Positions 25,213-32,991 are shown, counted from the first letter of the stretch. The stretch is DNA of 47,308 nt from Lachnospiraceae bacterium (GCA_022763925.1 JALERW010000105.1:1-47308); one strand, 5' to 3'. The notes: a model not told the origin generated them from the sequence alone. Program-made: numbers and translations.

Positions 25213-26553
25213 TCAGAAGATTCTTCTTACTGCGACAACCGTTCGATAATTTGCCGGTGAAGATACTTTTATGCCGCTCTTCGGTGAGCTTGCATGTACA
25301 ATCGTATTATTTCCTATATAGATCGCCACGTGTCCGCTGTAGCAAATAATATCACCAGGCTGTGCCTCAGACAGGCTGACTGCATATCCGGCGCCTCTCT
25401 GCTGTCCGGAGGTTCTCGGCAGGCTGATTCCAAAATGCTCATATACCCGCATAACAAATCCCGAGCAATCGATTCCGCCCGTCAGGCTCGTTCCGCCATA
25501 CACATACGGATTGCCTACAAACTGAAGTGCATAATTGGCAACTGCCTGTCCCTTGCTGCTGCCGGAAGAAGATGCCTGAACACCGGCTGCGCTCTTGGCT
25601 GCCGCTGCGGATGCGGATGTTCTTTCCGCTTCCTCTCTTGCCAGTCTGGCCGCTTCCTCCTCCTTGGACTCCGCCTCCACAAATTCCATATGACAGGTCA
25701 CGTAATCTGTGGATACCCAGCCGTCACCTTCTTCGATGGATACCTTCACCCATCCGTCTGCCTCGTCGGTCACCGTAAGCTCATCCTCAATAGGAACAAG
25801 CCCAAGTACCGGGGCCTCCAGTGAGGGCTCCTTACGTACCTTCAGTGTTGTTGTTGTTACGACTGCTACCTTACGTCCAACCTCCGCTGCCAGGGCCTCC
25901 CCCTCAGCACCGGTAACCACGTATTCACACTTCACATAACCGGATACGCTTCCGGATGTGATCTTATACCAGCCGTCCTCTTCTCCTTCCACTGTTGCAG
26001 CGGAATTGTTGTAAAGCTTTCCGAGGACCTCTCCCTCTTCACTTGGGATGTCCCGTACATTTACATAATTGCTTACCTGCGCAATTGCAATATTGGCAAA
26101 CTCACTGCTGCTCTCGGAAACCGGCTCAGCCTCCTGTCCTTCCTCCAGCACATTCTCCGCTGATACTGCAGCTTCTTCCGAATCCGCCTCAGGAGCCTCC
26201 GCCCCTGTCTCCTCAGAACTATTCTCCGGCACCGTCTCTGCGCCGTCGACAGAAGCATCCTGCTGCTCATCCGCCAGAATATTTTCCAGCGTCACCGCAG
26301 CTCCCGCGCTGATATTCCGCACTGCCGCCGGAACCGTCTCCTTCACTTCCTCTGAAACGGATGATGACCCGATCGTCTCCTGCACCTTTCGGTCTGTATC
26401 GGGATCTGCACTGTACGCCTGTGCCAGCCTGATATCCATTCCCACACCAAATCCGGATGAGGCGTTCGCGGCCTCTGCCTTTATTCCAGTATTTCCAAGC
26501 AGCAGCACTCCTGCAAGGCAGCAGGCTGCTGTTCTGACTGCAACTTTATTCAT
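25213..26553 (-). CDS. secreted SH3-domain NlpC/P60 cell-wall endopeptidase
   Basis: 446 residues. A signal peptide (about 1-29, ending KAEAA) leads to an acidic linker (about 90-150), two bacterial SH3 domains (about 158-215 with YVNVRDIPSEEG, and about 228-290 with LKVRKEPSLEAPVLG), an Ala/Ser-rich linker, and a C-terminal NlpC/P60 domain with Cys363 (GGIDCSGFVMRVYEHFG), His408 (YSGHVAIYIGN) and His420 (TIVHASS). These enzymes cut gamma-D-Glu-diamino acid bonds in peptidoglycan stem peptides during growth or separation. A sigma-A promoter with TTGACA and TATAAT lies upstream. No c-di-AMP riboswitch motif, common upstream of such genes, was seen. Confidence 0.93.
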   Translation of the reverse strand: MNKVAVRTAACCLAGVLLLGNTGIKAEAANASSGFGVGMDIRLAQAYSADPDTDRKVQETIGSSSVSEEVKETVPAAVRNISAGAAVTLENILADEQQDASVDGAETVPENSSEETGAEAPEADSEEAAVSAENVLEEGQEAEPVSESSSEFANIAIAQVSNYVNVRDIPSEEGEVLGKLYNNSAATVEGEEDGWYKITSGSVSGYVKCEYVVTGAEGEALAAEVGRKVAVVTTTTLKVRKEPSLEAPVLGLVPIEDELTVTDEADGWVKVSIEEGDGWVSTDYVTCHMEFVEAESKEEEAARLAREEAERTSASAAAAKSAAGVQASSSGSSKGQAVANYALQFVGNPYVYGGTSLTGGIDCSGFVMRVYEHFGISLPRTSGQQRGAGYAVSLSEAQPGDIICYSGHVAIYIGNNTIVHASSPKSGIKVSSPANYRTVVAVRRIF

Positions 26554-26607
26554 TGGTCCTCCAATAGCATTCTTATTTGTTACAAAATTATTAAATATGT
26601 TACATTA

Positions 26608-26636
26608 ATTATAACAATCCAAAGAATTATTGTCAA
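26608..26636 (-). promoter_or_regulatory. promoter of the NlpC/P60 gene
   Basis: On the minus strand a perfect TTGACA, a 17-base spacer and a perfect TATAAT end 55 bases before the ATG at 26553. Confidence 0.85.
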
Positions 26637-26731
26637 CTACTGGATATACTTCCCAATCGGCATTTGACTACCAGATATTGTGTTTCGAAATTATGAACTT
26701 TCTCATGCTATGTAAACTGCTTTTGTAACAG

Positions 26732-27658
26732 TTAAACCGCATGTTCATTAATATAACGCTCTGCAGAAGCAACCGCATTGGCTCCGTCTGCAGCTGCCGT
26801 AATAATCTGTCTCAGCTCCTTGGTCCGGATATCACCCGCTGCAAAGATTCCCGGTGTCCCTGTTTTCCCGGTTTCATCTGCAATGATATATCCTCCCTCA
26901 TCGGTTGCGACCGCATCTGCATACTCTTTGCTGTTAGGCACAATGCCAACCGCTATGAATACTCCGTCCACAGAAAGGCTTTTCTTCTCCTTTGTATTCA
27001 CATCAGAAACAATCAGAGAGGATACCGTATCCTCCCCTTCGATCCGCTCTGCTGTGCTGTTCCATACCAGCTCCACATTGGGAAGAGAAAAAAGCTTTTC
27101 CTGAAGGCTTCTGGCCGCACGCAATTCCCCCCTGCGATGTACCAGATATACCCTGCTGCACATTCTGGCAAGGAAAATCGCATCCTCCACTGCCACATCT
27201 CCGCCTCCTACAACCGCTGCTGCTTTATTCCGGAAAAATGCTCCGTCACAGGTAGCGCAATACGATACGCCCTTCCCCGCAAAACTGTCCTCGCCGGGAA
27301 TTCCAAGCCTCCGGTGATCCGCACCGGCAGCGATAATGACCGTTCTTGTCCGATAAAGTCCCCTGGATGTTTCAATTTCTATAGTCTCCGCATTTCGGCG
27401 CAGGCCCTTTACCTGTGCAGTAACAAAATCTGCCCCCAGCGAATCCGCATGCTCCCGAAGCTTCACACTCAGCTCATACCCGCCAAGTCCCGGAAGTCCC
27501 GGGTAATTATCCACCTCATAGGTATTTAACACCTGCCCTCCGCTCATATAATTTTTCTCCAGAACAATCATATCCAGACAGGCTCTTTTTGCGTAAACAG
27601 CTGCAGCAAGTCCCGCCGGTCCGGAGCCGATCACGATCAGGTCATACATATGCTCCAT
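26732..27658 (-). CDS. trxB: thioredoxin reductase
   Basis: 308 residues. FAD-binding motif at the N-terminus (YDLIVIGSGPAGLAAAVYAK), NAD(P)H-binding motif AAVVGGGDVAVEDAIFLA, redox-active pair in VSYCATCDGAFF, and the C-terminal FAD motif TPGIFAAGDIRTKELRQI. It transfers electrons from NADPH to thioredoxin. The start at 27658 is seven bases after AGGAGG; the upstream extension to 27778 is not homologous. A TATAAT-like -10 (27705-27710 on the minus strand) lies just upstream, and the gene is divergent from perR, so the two promoters are close together and thioredoxin reductase could share peroxide control. Confidence 0.96.
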   Translation of the reverse strand: MEHMYDLIVIGSGPAGLAAAVYAKRACLDMIVLEKNYMSGGQVLNTYEVDNYPGLPGLGGYELSVKLREHADSLGADFVTAQVKGLRRNAETIEIETSRGLYRTRTVIIAAGADHRRLGIPGEDSFAGKGVSYCATCDGAFFRNKAAAVVGGGDVAVEDAIFLARMCSRVYLVHRRGELRAARSLQEKLFSLPNVELVWNSTAERIEGEDTVSSLIVSDVNTKEKKSLSVDGVFIAVGIVPNSKEYADAVATDEGGYIIADETGKTGTPGIFAAGDIRTKELRQIITAAADGANAVASAERYINEHAV

Positions 27659-27785
27659 CCGAAAACCTCCTCTTACATTCTTGGATATTTTAAAGTTTTT
27701 TTCTATTATAACCTGTTTCTCCTCCAAAATACTATCCCTGTACAAAGAAAAACGCTCCAAACAGACTTTTGCAGCCAAAAAACAG

Positions 27786-27837
27786 TTGACAGTTTTTCAT
27801 TTATCTCTTATCATAAAAACAGTAACAATTATTATTA
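27786..27837 (+). promoter_or_regulatory. perR promoter with a PerR box
   Basis: TTGACA (27786-27791), 17 bases, TATCAT (27809-27814). At 27823-27837 TAACAATTATTATTA matches the PerR box consensus TTATAATNATTATAA at 11 of 14 fixed positions and sits over the expected transcription start, which predicts autorepression. Confidence 0.7.
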
Positions 27838-27854
27838 TGAAAGGAGGATCCGAA

Positions 27855-28265
27855 ATGCCAGCGATGAAACACAGCCGGCAGCGGGAAGCGATCAAGGAAT
27901 ATCTCAGAAACAGCCACGATCATCCTTCCGCTGACATGGTTTACATGAATATCCGCCAGGAATTCCCCAATATCAGCCTTGGTACCGTGTACCGCAACCT
28001 GTCGCTCCTGTCAGAACTGGGAGAGATCAATAAAATCAGCACTGGCAGCGGACCTGACCGCTTCGACGGAGATCTTCATCCGCATTATCATTTTGTATGC
28101 AGCACATGCGGCAGCGTTAAGGATTTCAATATCCCGGCTCACAATATCATGCCGGATATTTCAACAGAGGATTTTGACGGAATGATTGACGGACATGTCA
28201 CCTATTTTTATGGAACCTGCGGTGATTGTCTGAAAAAAGAAAAAGTCGATAAAAAAATCAATTAA
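27855..28265 (+). CDS. perR: Fur-family peroxide-responsive regulator (PerR-like)
   Basis: 136 residues: an N-terminal winged helix (RQREAIKEYLRNSHDHPSAD; NISLGTVYRNLSLLSELGE), then a dimerisation domain with the metal region FDGDLHPHYHFVCSTCG and the second zinc pair YGTCGDCLKK. PerR proteins repress peroxide defence genes with bound Fe or Mn and release DNA when His ligands are oxidised. The ATG is seven bases after AAGGAGG; a longer frame upstream crosses the promoter. The assignment as PerR, not Fur, rests on the downstream reverse rubrerythrin and on PerR-box-like sites before both genes. Confidence 0.88.
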   Translation: MPAMKHSRQREAIKEYLRNSHDHPSADMVYMNIRQEFPNISLGTVYRNLSLLSELGEINKISTGSGPDRFDGDLHPHYHFVCSTCGSVKDFNIPAHNIMPDISTEDFDGMIDGHVTYFYGTCGDCLKKEKVDKKIN

Positions 28266-28269
28266 TATC

Positions 28270-28317
28270 TTGACAGGGCATGTTATATATGGTAGCTTAA
28301 TATCAGTAATAATTACT
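28270..28317 (+). promoter_or_regulatory. reverse rubrerythrin promoter with a PerR-box-like palindrome
   Basis: TTGACA (28270-28275) is followed at 17 bases by a weak TAGCTT. AGTAATAATTACT (28305-28317) is a perfect 6-1-6 palindrome containing the PerR core TAATNATTA and lies at the expected transcription start. Confidence 0.6.
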
Positions 28318-28369
28318 AATATTCAGCATTTTATTTTAACATCATTATTAAGAAAAGGAGATTATGATC

Positions 28370-28912
28370 ATGAAGAAATTTGTATGTACCGTATGCGGTT
28401 ATGTTTATGAAGGCGAAGCTGCTCCGGCTGAATGTCCGGTATGCCATGTTGGCGCAGATAAGTTCAAAGAGGTTGCCGGTGAGAGAACATGGGCAGCTGA
28501 GCATGTTGTAGGTGTGGCTCAGGGCTGCAGCGAAGACATCATCAAGGATTTAAGAGCAAACTTCGAGGGCGAGTGCTCTGAGGTTGGTATGTATCTTGCA
28601 ATGGCAAGAGTTGCTCACAGAGAGGGTTATCCGGAGATCGGTTTATACTGGGAGAAGGCAGCTTACGAAGAGGCTGAGCATGCAGCTAAATTCGCAGAGC
28701 TTCTGGGCGAAGTTGTAACCGACAGCACCAAGAAGAATCTTGAGATGAGAGTTGAGGCTGAGAACGGCGCAACCGCTGGTAAGTTCGATCTTGCTAAGCG
28801 TGCAAAGGCTGCTAACCTTGACGCAATCCATGACACCGTTCATGAAATGGCTCGTGACGAGGCTAGACACGGCAAAGCATTCGAAGGCCTGTTAAAGAGA
28901 TACTTTGGCTAA
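28370..28912 (+). CDS. reverse rubrerythrin (peroxide reductase)
   Basis: 180 residues. A rubredoxin-like FeS4 domain comes first ([20 protein letters not shown], then CHVG), followed by the four-helix diiron domain with [25 protein letters not shown] and [11 protein letters not shown]. This order is the reverse of classical rubrerythrin and defines the reverse rubrerythrins, which reduce hydrogen peroxide in clostridia. The ATG at 28370 is nine bases after AAGGAG; the ATG at 28364 is too close. Codon choice is biased as in a strongly expressed gene. PerR lies directly upstream, and a strong terminator follows. Confidence 0.95.
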   Translation: MKKFVCTVCGYVYEGEAAPAECPVCHVGADKFKEVAGERTWAAEHVVGVAQGCSEDIIKDLRANFEGECSEVGMYLAMARVAHREGYPEIGLYWEKAAYEEAEHAAKFAELLGEVVTDSTKKNLEMRVEAENGATAGKFDLAKRAKAANLDAIHDTVHEMARDEARHGKAFEGLLKRYFG

Positions 28913-28944
28913 GCCGAAAACCCTTGAAAATAAAGGATTTTTAC

Positions 28945-28979
28945 AGAGAGGATAGAGAAATCTATTCTCTCTTTTTTTG
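28945..28979 (+). terminator. terminator of the reverse rubrerythrin gene
   Basis: AGAGAGGATAG (28945-28955) pairs with CTATTCTCTCT (28962-28972), one G-T pair, then a run of seven T. Confidence 0.92.
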
Positions 28980-29002
28980 CCCTCTGCTGCCAAAAATCAT
29001 CC

Positions 29003-29083
29003 AAAAAGTTGTCCTTTTTGTTGTCCCTTCCAGCCAAAAATGATTCAATTTTATAAAAAGTTGTCCTTTTGAAAAGTTGTCCC
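29003..29083. repeat. four copies of a GTTGTCC element
   Basis: GTTGTCC occurs starting at 29008, 29020, 29060 and 29076, three times inside (A)AAAAGTTGTCC(C/T). The first forms a perfect hairpin CAAAAAG-TTGTC-CTTTTTG. CCAAAAATNATC/T also occurs twice (about 28990 and 29034). The elements lie at the left edge of an AT-rich stretch that carries a recombinase, so they may be recombination or protein-binding sites. Confidence 0.7.
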
Positions 29084-29149
29084 TTTTTACATGTTCATTT
29101 TATATCAAAAACCCCGTATTTTCAAGGTTTATGATGACTGTCAAGCGTA

Positions 29150-29260
29150 CTACTTTAATAAATCTATTATAATTATAATCGCATAAATAACCAACAGAAT
29201 AAATATGAATACAACTGCCAATTCTCCAAAGCTATTTATCATATAGTTTAATAAGTCCAT
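29150..29260 (-). CDS. 36-residue single-pass membrane peptide
   Basis: A small ORF with a strong ribosome binding site (AGGGAGGGG five bases before ATG at 29260). It reads MDLLNYMINSFGEL, then a long hydrophobic stretch AVVFIFILLVIYAIIIIID and LLK before TAG. Length, one membrane helix and a charged end resemble type I toxin or small holin-like peptides, but no family is recognised. It starts 30 bases after the recombinase stop on the same strand, so the two are probably co-transcribed. The antitoxin RNA that such a toxin would need is not visible. Confidence 0.6.
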   Translation of the reverse strand: MDLLNYMINSFGELAVVFIFILLVIYAIIIIIDLLK

Positions 29261-29290
29261 ATATGCCCCTCCCTTTCTTCTAAAAATATT

Positions 29291-29971
29291 CTATTCTGCT
29301 TTAATTTCTGCCTTGTACTTATAAAATGTATTTCTGCTAAGCCCTGTCAGCTTCATGCATTCTACATCATTTAATGTGCCGCCAAAATCCCGGCTGTGCT
29401 TTCGGATTTCTGCCTTTTTCTCTATGGATTTCTTTGTGACAAGCTTTGATCCTTTCTTCTGTCCGATCTGTTTCCCGTTTAATCTGGCAGTTTCAATCCC
29501 TTCCCTTGTTCTCTGGTGTAAATCTTCCACTTCTTTCTCTGCCTGTTCAAAAGCAATTTTTATCTGCTCTTTTGCCAGTGCCATTAAATATTTATTGATA
29601 CCCTCAAGAATGTAATCGGCATTTGTTCCTGTCATTGCCACACTTCCATCCAGAGCTTTTCTATATACAGCAGTGTCAATATGATGCTCCTTTAAAAAAA
29701 CAAGGGAAATTCCACGATTATACAGGCTCTCATATAATGCATACCCTTCTTCTGCATTTCTGCTCATTCTTGATACAGAATCAAATATAATTACATCCCC
29801 AGCTTTCACCCTTTTTAACAGCTTTTCAAGTTCCTGTCTGCCCTCTGTCTTTGTTCCTGTGAATACCTCTTTAATAATAATGGAATTAGGATACTCTGCC
29901 TTTATATTTCTTTCCTGTCTCTCAATACTCTGTTTTGCTGTACTGATTCTGCAATATCCATACTCACACAT
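29291..29971 (-). CDS. serine recombinase (resolvase/invertase family)
   Basis: 226 residues. The N-terminal catalytic domain has YGYCRISTAKQSIERQERNI with the nucleophilic serine, VIIFDSVSRMSRNAEEGYAL with the conserved SRxxR-type arginines, then a long helix and a C-terminal HTH (LNDVECMKLTGLSRNTFYKY). Small resolvases of this type act on res or attachment sites of plasmids and transposons. ATG 29971 has AAAGGG eight bases upstream; an earlier ATG at 29977 is only two bases from that site. AT-rich composition and several short repeats around it suggest a mobile origin. No transposase is present in the window. Confidence 0.92.
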   Translation of the reverse strand: MCEYGYCRISTAKQSIERQERNIKAEYPNSIIIKEVFTGTKTEGRQELEKLLKRVKAGDVIIFDSVSRMSRNAEEGYALYESLYNRGISLVFLKEHHIDTAVYRKALDGSVAMTGTNADYILEGINKYLMALAKEQIKIAFEQAEKEVEDLHQRTREGIETARLNGKQIGQKKGSKLVTKKSIEKKAEIRKHSRDFGGTLNDVECMKLTGLSRNTFYKYKAEIKAE

Positions 29972-30294
29972 ATCCATAACCCTTTCTTTAATATTGTTTT
30001 TAACGTTCGTTACTTTTGATACTATTATTTTCCCACTTTTTATAATGTTTGTCAAGTACTTTTAATACTATTTTTACATAGGTTAATTTTAATACTCATT
30101 TTCCCAATAAATTAATGGAAAAAACAAGGCTATCCATCATCAGCCTATAAAGTGTAGCCTGACAAAAAGATAGCCTAAAATTTCCAATAAATCTATTGAA
30201 AAAACAGATACAGAATTGATTTCAGTAATACAGACAGGGGAGTATTACTAATTTAACGTGTTAAAGCAAAACCCCAAAAGGGCCGGGGTAGTCT

Positions 30295-30350
30295 ATCCTA
30301 AAATCTAGAAATTCATCCTAAAATTTAGAAATTTTCCTTAAAATATAGGA
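30295..30350. repeat. three iteron-like 20-bp repeats
   Basis: Units begin at 30295, 30315 and 30335 with the core CCTnAAAATnTAG (CCTAAAATCTAG, CCTAAAATTTAG, CCTTAAAATATAG). Each core is itself nearly palindromic. The 20-base spacing is close to two helical turns, so a protein could bind all three on one face of the DNA. Confidence 0.75.
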
Positions 30351-30524
30351 TTTTTCGATGTTTTCATACTTTTATTTGTCTTTCTGTTTATTATTTTTTA
30401 AAAAAATTTTCCGGTCATAAAATCACAAAATGTTGAAAATATTCTCAGACATTAATTCTATTTTTCATCTTTAAATATTTTTGCAAAATAAAAAAGACAG
30501 CTGTTTTGACTGTCTACAGTCTGT

Positions 30525-30556
30525 AACGCCCTGCAAGTTTACTTGTAAGGGCGTTT
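30525..30556. terminator. hairpin at the right end of the AT-rich stretch
   Basis: AACGCCCT and AGGGCGTT pair with an inner CAAG/CTTG stem around TTTA, followed by a T-rich TTTATTATTG. Just left, GACAG (30495) and CTGTC form another stem. It may end an incoming transcript or mark the element edge. Confidence 0.5.
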
Positions 30557-30611
30557 ATTATTGCATTTTTATAGGGCGACAGCCCGACAGCGAGAAGAAG
30601 CCTCCGTGCAT

Positions 30612-31367
30612 TTAAAAATTCGCTGTCCCTGTAACGGATCCGATCCCCCATATCAGGATTCGCAGGATGCCGCAGAGGAACAGATGCGCCGGATAATAGA
30701 CATAGAACAGCTTTCCCATGCCCCTCCAGGTTCCCCTTTTCCCATTATACAAACGCAGAAGCGGAATCGTCAGACAGGTTCCAAGCTGAATGACTGCATA
30801 TACGCGGTCAATAAATATAAAATATACGACCGCATAAAAGAACGTCCAGATCATCATGGATGTCATCTGCTTTTTGAAATTTCCTCTGTTTCCCCCGATA
30901 AATACGATTGCCATAGCAGCAATACAGCTCCAGTCTGACGGAAACGTTATGATACATACGAAAACAGTAATGGCTGTTTTCTGCCAGCCCTTCAGCTCTT
31001 TGCTTTCCATAAGATGAAGAAGCACCAGTCCCCATGCCAGAGACCATACAACTCCTGTCTGGTTGAAAACGGAGTTCCGGAACGGAAGAAACGATATCCC
31101 AAAGCAGAAGTTATAAGCAAAATGTGATATAACGGCAAGCAGAAACAGTCTGCACGCATACTTTTTGTAATCATGCGTATAATGATAGCCCTCAGCTATA
31201 AAAAACCACATGATCGGAGCAGTCAGACGACCTGCCACATGAAGCATCACAACCCACCACACCCTGGAATATCCGGGTACAAGCGTCCACGTAAGATGGT
31301 CTATCGTCATCGCTGCGATTGCGATTAATTTCAGCTGATTCCCAGTCAAGCCCTGTTCACTTCCCAT
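30612..31367 (-). CDS. TraX family membrane protein
   Basis: 251 residues with about eight hydrophobic segments and the TraX hallmarks LTGNQLKLIAIAAMTIDHLT and LHVAGRLTAPIMWFFIAEGY followed by YxxKYACRL. TraX of plasmid F acetylates pilin; chromosomal clostridial members belong to an acyltransferase-like membrane family of unknown substrate. ATG 31367 follows GGGAAGAG; ATG 31382 lies before that site. It neighbours the AT-rich island, but the family is common on clostridial chromosomes, so this does not prove transfer. Confidence 0.9.
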   Translation of the reverse strand: MGSEQGLTGNQLKLIAIAAMTIDHLTWTLVPGYSRVWWVVMLHVAGRLTAPIMWFFIAEGYHYTHDYKKYACRLFLLAVISHFAYNFCFGISFLPFRNSVFNQTGVVWSLAWGLVLLHLMESKELKGWQKTAITVFVCIITFPSDWSCIAAMAIVFIGGNRGNFKKQMTSMMIWTFFYAVVYFIFIDRVYAVIQLGTCLTIPLLRLYNGKRGTWRGMGKLFYVYYPAHLFLCGILRILIWGIGSVTGTANF

Positions 31368-31437
31368 AATCTCTTCCCTCATTCACGCCATCTGCCATAC
31401 CGCTCCCGGAAAACTCAATAAAAACCTACGCTTCATT

Positions 31438-32145
31438 TTACATATTCTCAATATATCGCATCAGGTCTTCCAGATTTCCATGGGGATAAACAGAAATATC
31501 TTTTTCTTCTTTGTTGATCAGACAGTTTGTCAGAAGGAACACTCGCATGCCCAGAGTCTCCGCCGCCATGTCTTCCTCCACATCATTTCCCACCATTAAA
31601 CAGTCTTTTGGAGCACAGCCCAGCCTTTGCATAATCTCCCGGTAATAATCCGGATTTGGTTTGCAGTAGTGGGAATTCTCATATGTGGTGTACCATTCAA
31701 AGCTCTCAGGCTCCAGTCCGGCCCAGCGGATACGGCTCTCCGTAGCAATTGCCGGGAAGACCGGATTGGTCGCCAGGACGACCCTCAGTCCCATCTCTTT
31801 CAGTCTGTTCACCGTTTCTGATGCCAGCGGATCAAAACCGCAGACCTTCCTGGCCTGCTGAAATTCCACCCGGTAAAATTCCTCAAACAGCGGTTTGTCT
31901 GCAAATACCCGGTCTCCGAAAATCCCGGAAAAGCATTTCCAGAACGCCTCTTCATTTGTGCAGCTGCCGTCATTTTGCACCATACCGGCAATGCCGGTCC
32001 AGATTCCTTCGACCAGCTTCTTTGCATCATATCCACAGGGTATCATCTTTGCCGCCAGACAGCCAAAATAATATTTCACGAACACGTCCTGATCCATCGG
32101 GAGCAGCGTCCCGTCCAGATCAAATAAAATAATCTTTGGTTTCAT
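31438..32145 (-). CDS. HAD-family hydrolase (probable phosphatase)
   Basis: 235 residues. Motif I IILFDLDGTLLPMDQD with the nucleophilic aspartate, motif II VVLATNPVF, motif III lysine near KPNPDYYREI, motif IV MVGNDVEEDMAAE. A helical cap lies between motifs I and II, as in YjjG-like phosphatases. The substrate is unknown. ATG 32145 has AAAGGG eight bases upstream. The frame stays open to an ATG at 32301, adding 52 residues with a membrane-like segment (IFIFVIYAVTMSVLSAL) but with a poor ribosome binding site, so a membrane-anchored longer form is possible but less likely. Confidence 0.9.
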   Translation of the reverse strand: MKPKIILFDLDGTLLPMDQDVFVKYYFGCLAAKMIPCGYDAKKLVEGIWTGIAGMVQNDGSCTNEEAFWKCFSGIFGDRVFADKPLFEEFYRVEFQQARKVCGFDPLASETVNRLKEMGLRVVLATNPVFPAIATESRIRWAGLEPESFEWYTTYENSHYCKPNPDYYREIMQRLGCAPKDCLMVGNDVEEDMAAETLGMRVFLLTNCLINKEEKDISVYPHGNLEDLMRYIENM

Positions 32146-32328
32146 ATGCTTTTCCCTTTCTTTCAATTCATCCGCGGATTTCTGGATCTGCGCAAGCATC
32201 GTCACAGAGGTCATGGTCGGCAGCGCAGAAAGAACACTCATCGTCACGGCATAGATGACAAAAATAAATATCTGCTCCAGCACAATAGAAAAATATGTCA
32301 TAATTCTTTTTCATCTTCTGCAAGAATG

Positions 32329-32991
32329 CTATGCCTGTCTATGAGAACAGCAACGCCGCGCAATCTTACGCCGCATTCCCTCCAGACGGTTCAGCGCCTC
32401 ACAGAGTGTTTCATCCTTTTTCGCGAAATGCAGCCTGATCAGATGATTCACGTTTTCCCTGAAAAAGCTGGAGCCCGGCACCGCGCCAACACCAACCTTC
32501 TGTGCAAGCACCTCACAAAATTTCAGATCACTTGCAAATCCAAATTCAGAAATATCCATCAGAACGTAATATGCCCCCTGAGGCACGGTATGTCCAATTC
32601 CCAGATCATCCAGCCCTTTCAGAAACAGATCCCTTTTCGCCGTATATTTCTGCTGAAGCTCCCGATAATATTCGTCCTTGAACTTAAGACCGGTCACTGC
32701 CGCCTCCTGAAGCGGAGCAGCCGCACCAACTGTCAGGAAATCATGCACCTTTTTCACTGCCTCAGCGATCGGAGCCGGCGCAATAACATAACCAAGCCGC
32801 CAGCCCGTGATCGAATACTGATGAAAATCCTCATGAGACACCTCGGCCAGCCGCTCCAAAATCTCTCTTGGTGGCTCAAAATCCGGAAACCCCTGAGACA
32901 GATTTACTGCTCCGTATTGAAGTGAAACCCGCGTCATACGACGGATGACGGAATCCGTGAATGTATCCGTCCGTTTTGAAAGTGTAGGCAT
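32329..32991 (-). CDS. class I aminotransferase with a large internal deletion (probably inactive)
   Basis: 220 residues where the family has about 390. The N-terminus (RMTRVSLQYGAVNLSQGFPD, then FEPPREILERLAEVSHEDFH) is immediately followed by QYSITGWRLGYVIAPAPI, which belongs after the PLP lysine in intact relatives. The middle, including the substrate and cofactor loops and the Schiff-base lysine of the SKT(Y/F)S(I/V)TGWR motif, is missing while the frame is kept. In relatives QYSIT- or TYSIT-like sequences occur at both edges, so deletion between short repeats is a simple explanation. ATG 32991 follows GGGAGG. It probably cannot bind PLP covalently; it may be a decaying gene. Confidence 0.8.
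   Translation of the reverse strand: MPTLSKRTDTFTDSVIRRMTRVSLQYGAVNLSQGFPDFEPPREILERLAEVSHEDFHQYSITGWRLGYVIAPAPIAEAVKKVHDFLTVGAAAPLQEAAVTGLKFKDEYYRELQQKYTAKRDLFLKGLDDLGIGHTVPQGAYYVLMDISEFGFASDLKFCEVLAQKVGVGAVPGSSFFRENVNHLIRLHFAKKDETLCEALNRLEGMRRKIARRCCSHRQA

Larger units (their letters stand above)
29972..30611. other. AT-rich gene-free stretch upstream of the recombinase with many short repeats
   Basis: 640 bases without a supported gene. It contains three TTTnATACTA-type repeats near 30014, 30059 and 30089, two CCAATAAATyn palindromes (about 30105 and 30185), several AGCCTA/TAGGCT elements at about 30130-30175, the inverted repeat AGTAATAC (30224-30231)/GTATTACT (30242-30249), three iteron-like units (30295-30350), and two hairpins at its right end. 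The set resembles the res or control region of a small mobile element. Confidence 0.5.

Noticed and set aside
26554-26731. c-di-AMP (ydaO) riboswitch upstream of the NlpC/P60 gene
   Set aside because: Expected because such switches often precede these hydrolases, but no matching conserved sequence or room between promoter and start (about 55 bases) is present.
30612-31367. TraX as evidence of a conjugative element
   Set aside because: The family is widespread on clostridial chromosomes and no relaxase, coupling protein or type IV secretion gene is in the window.
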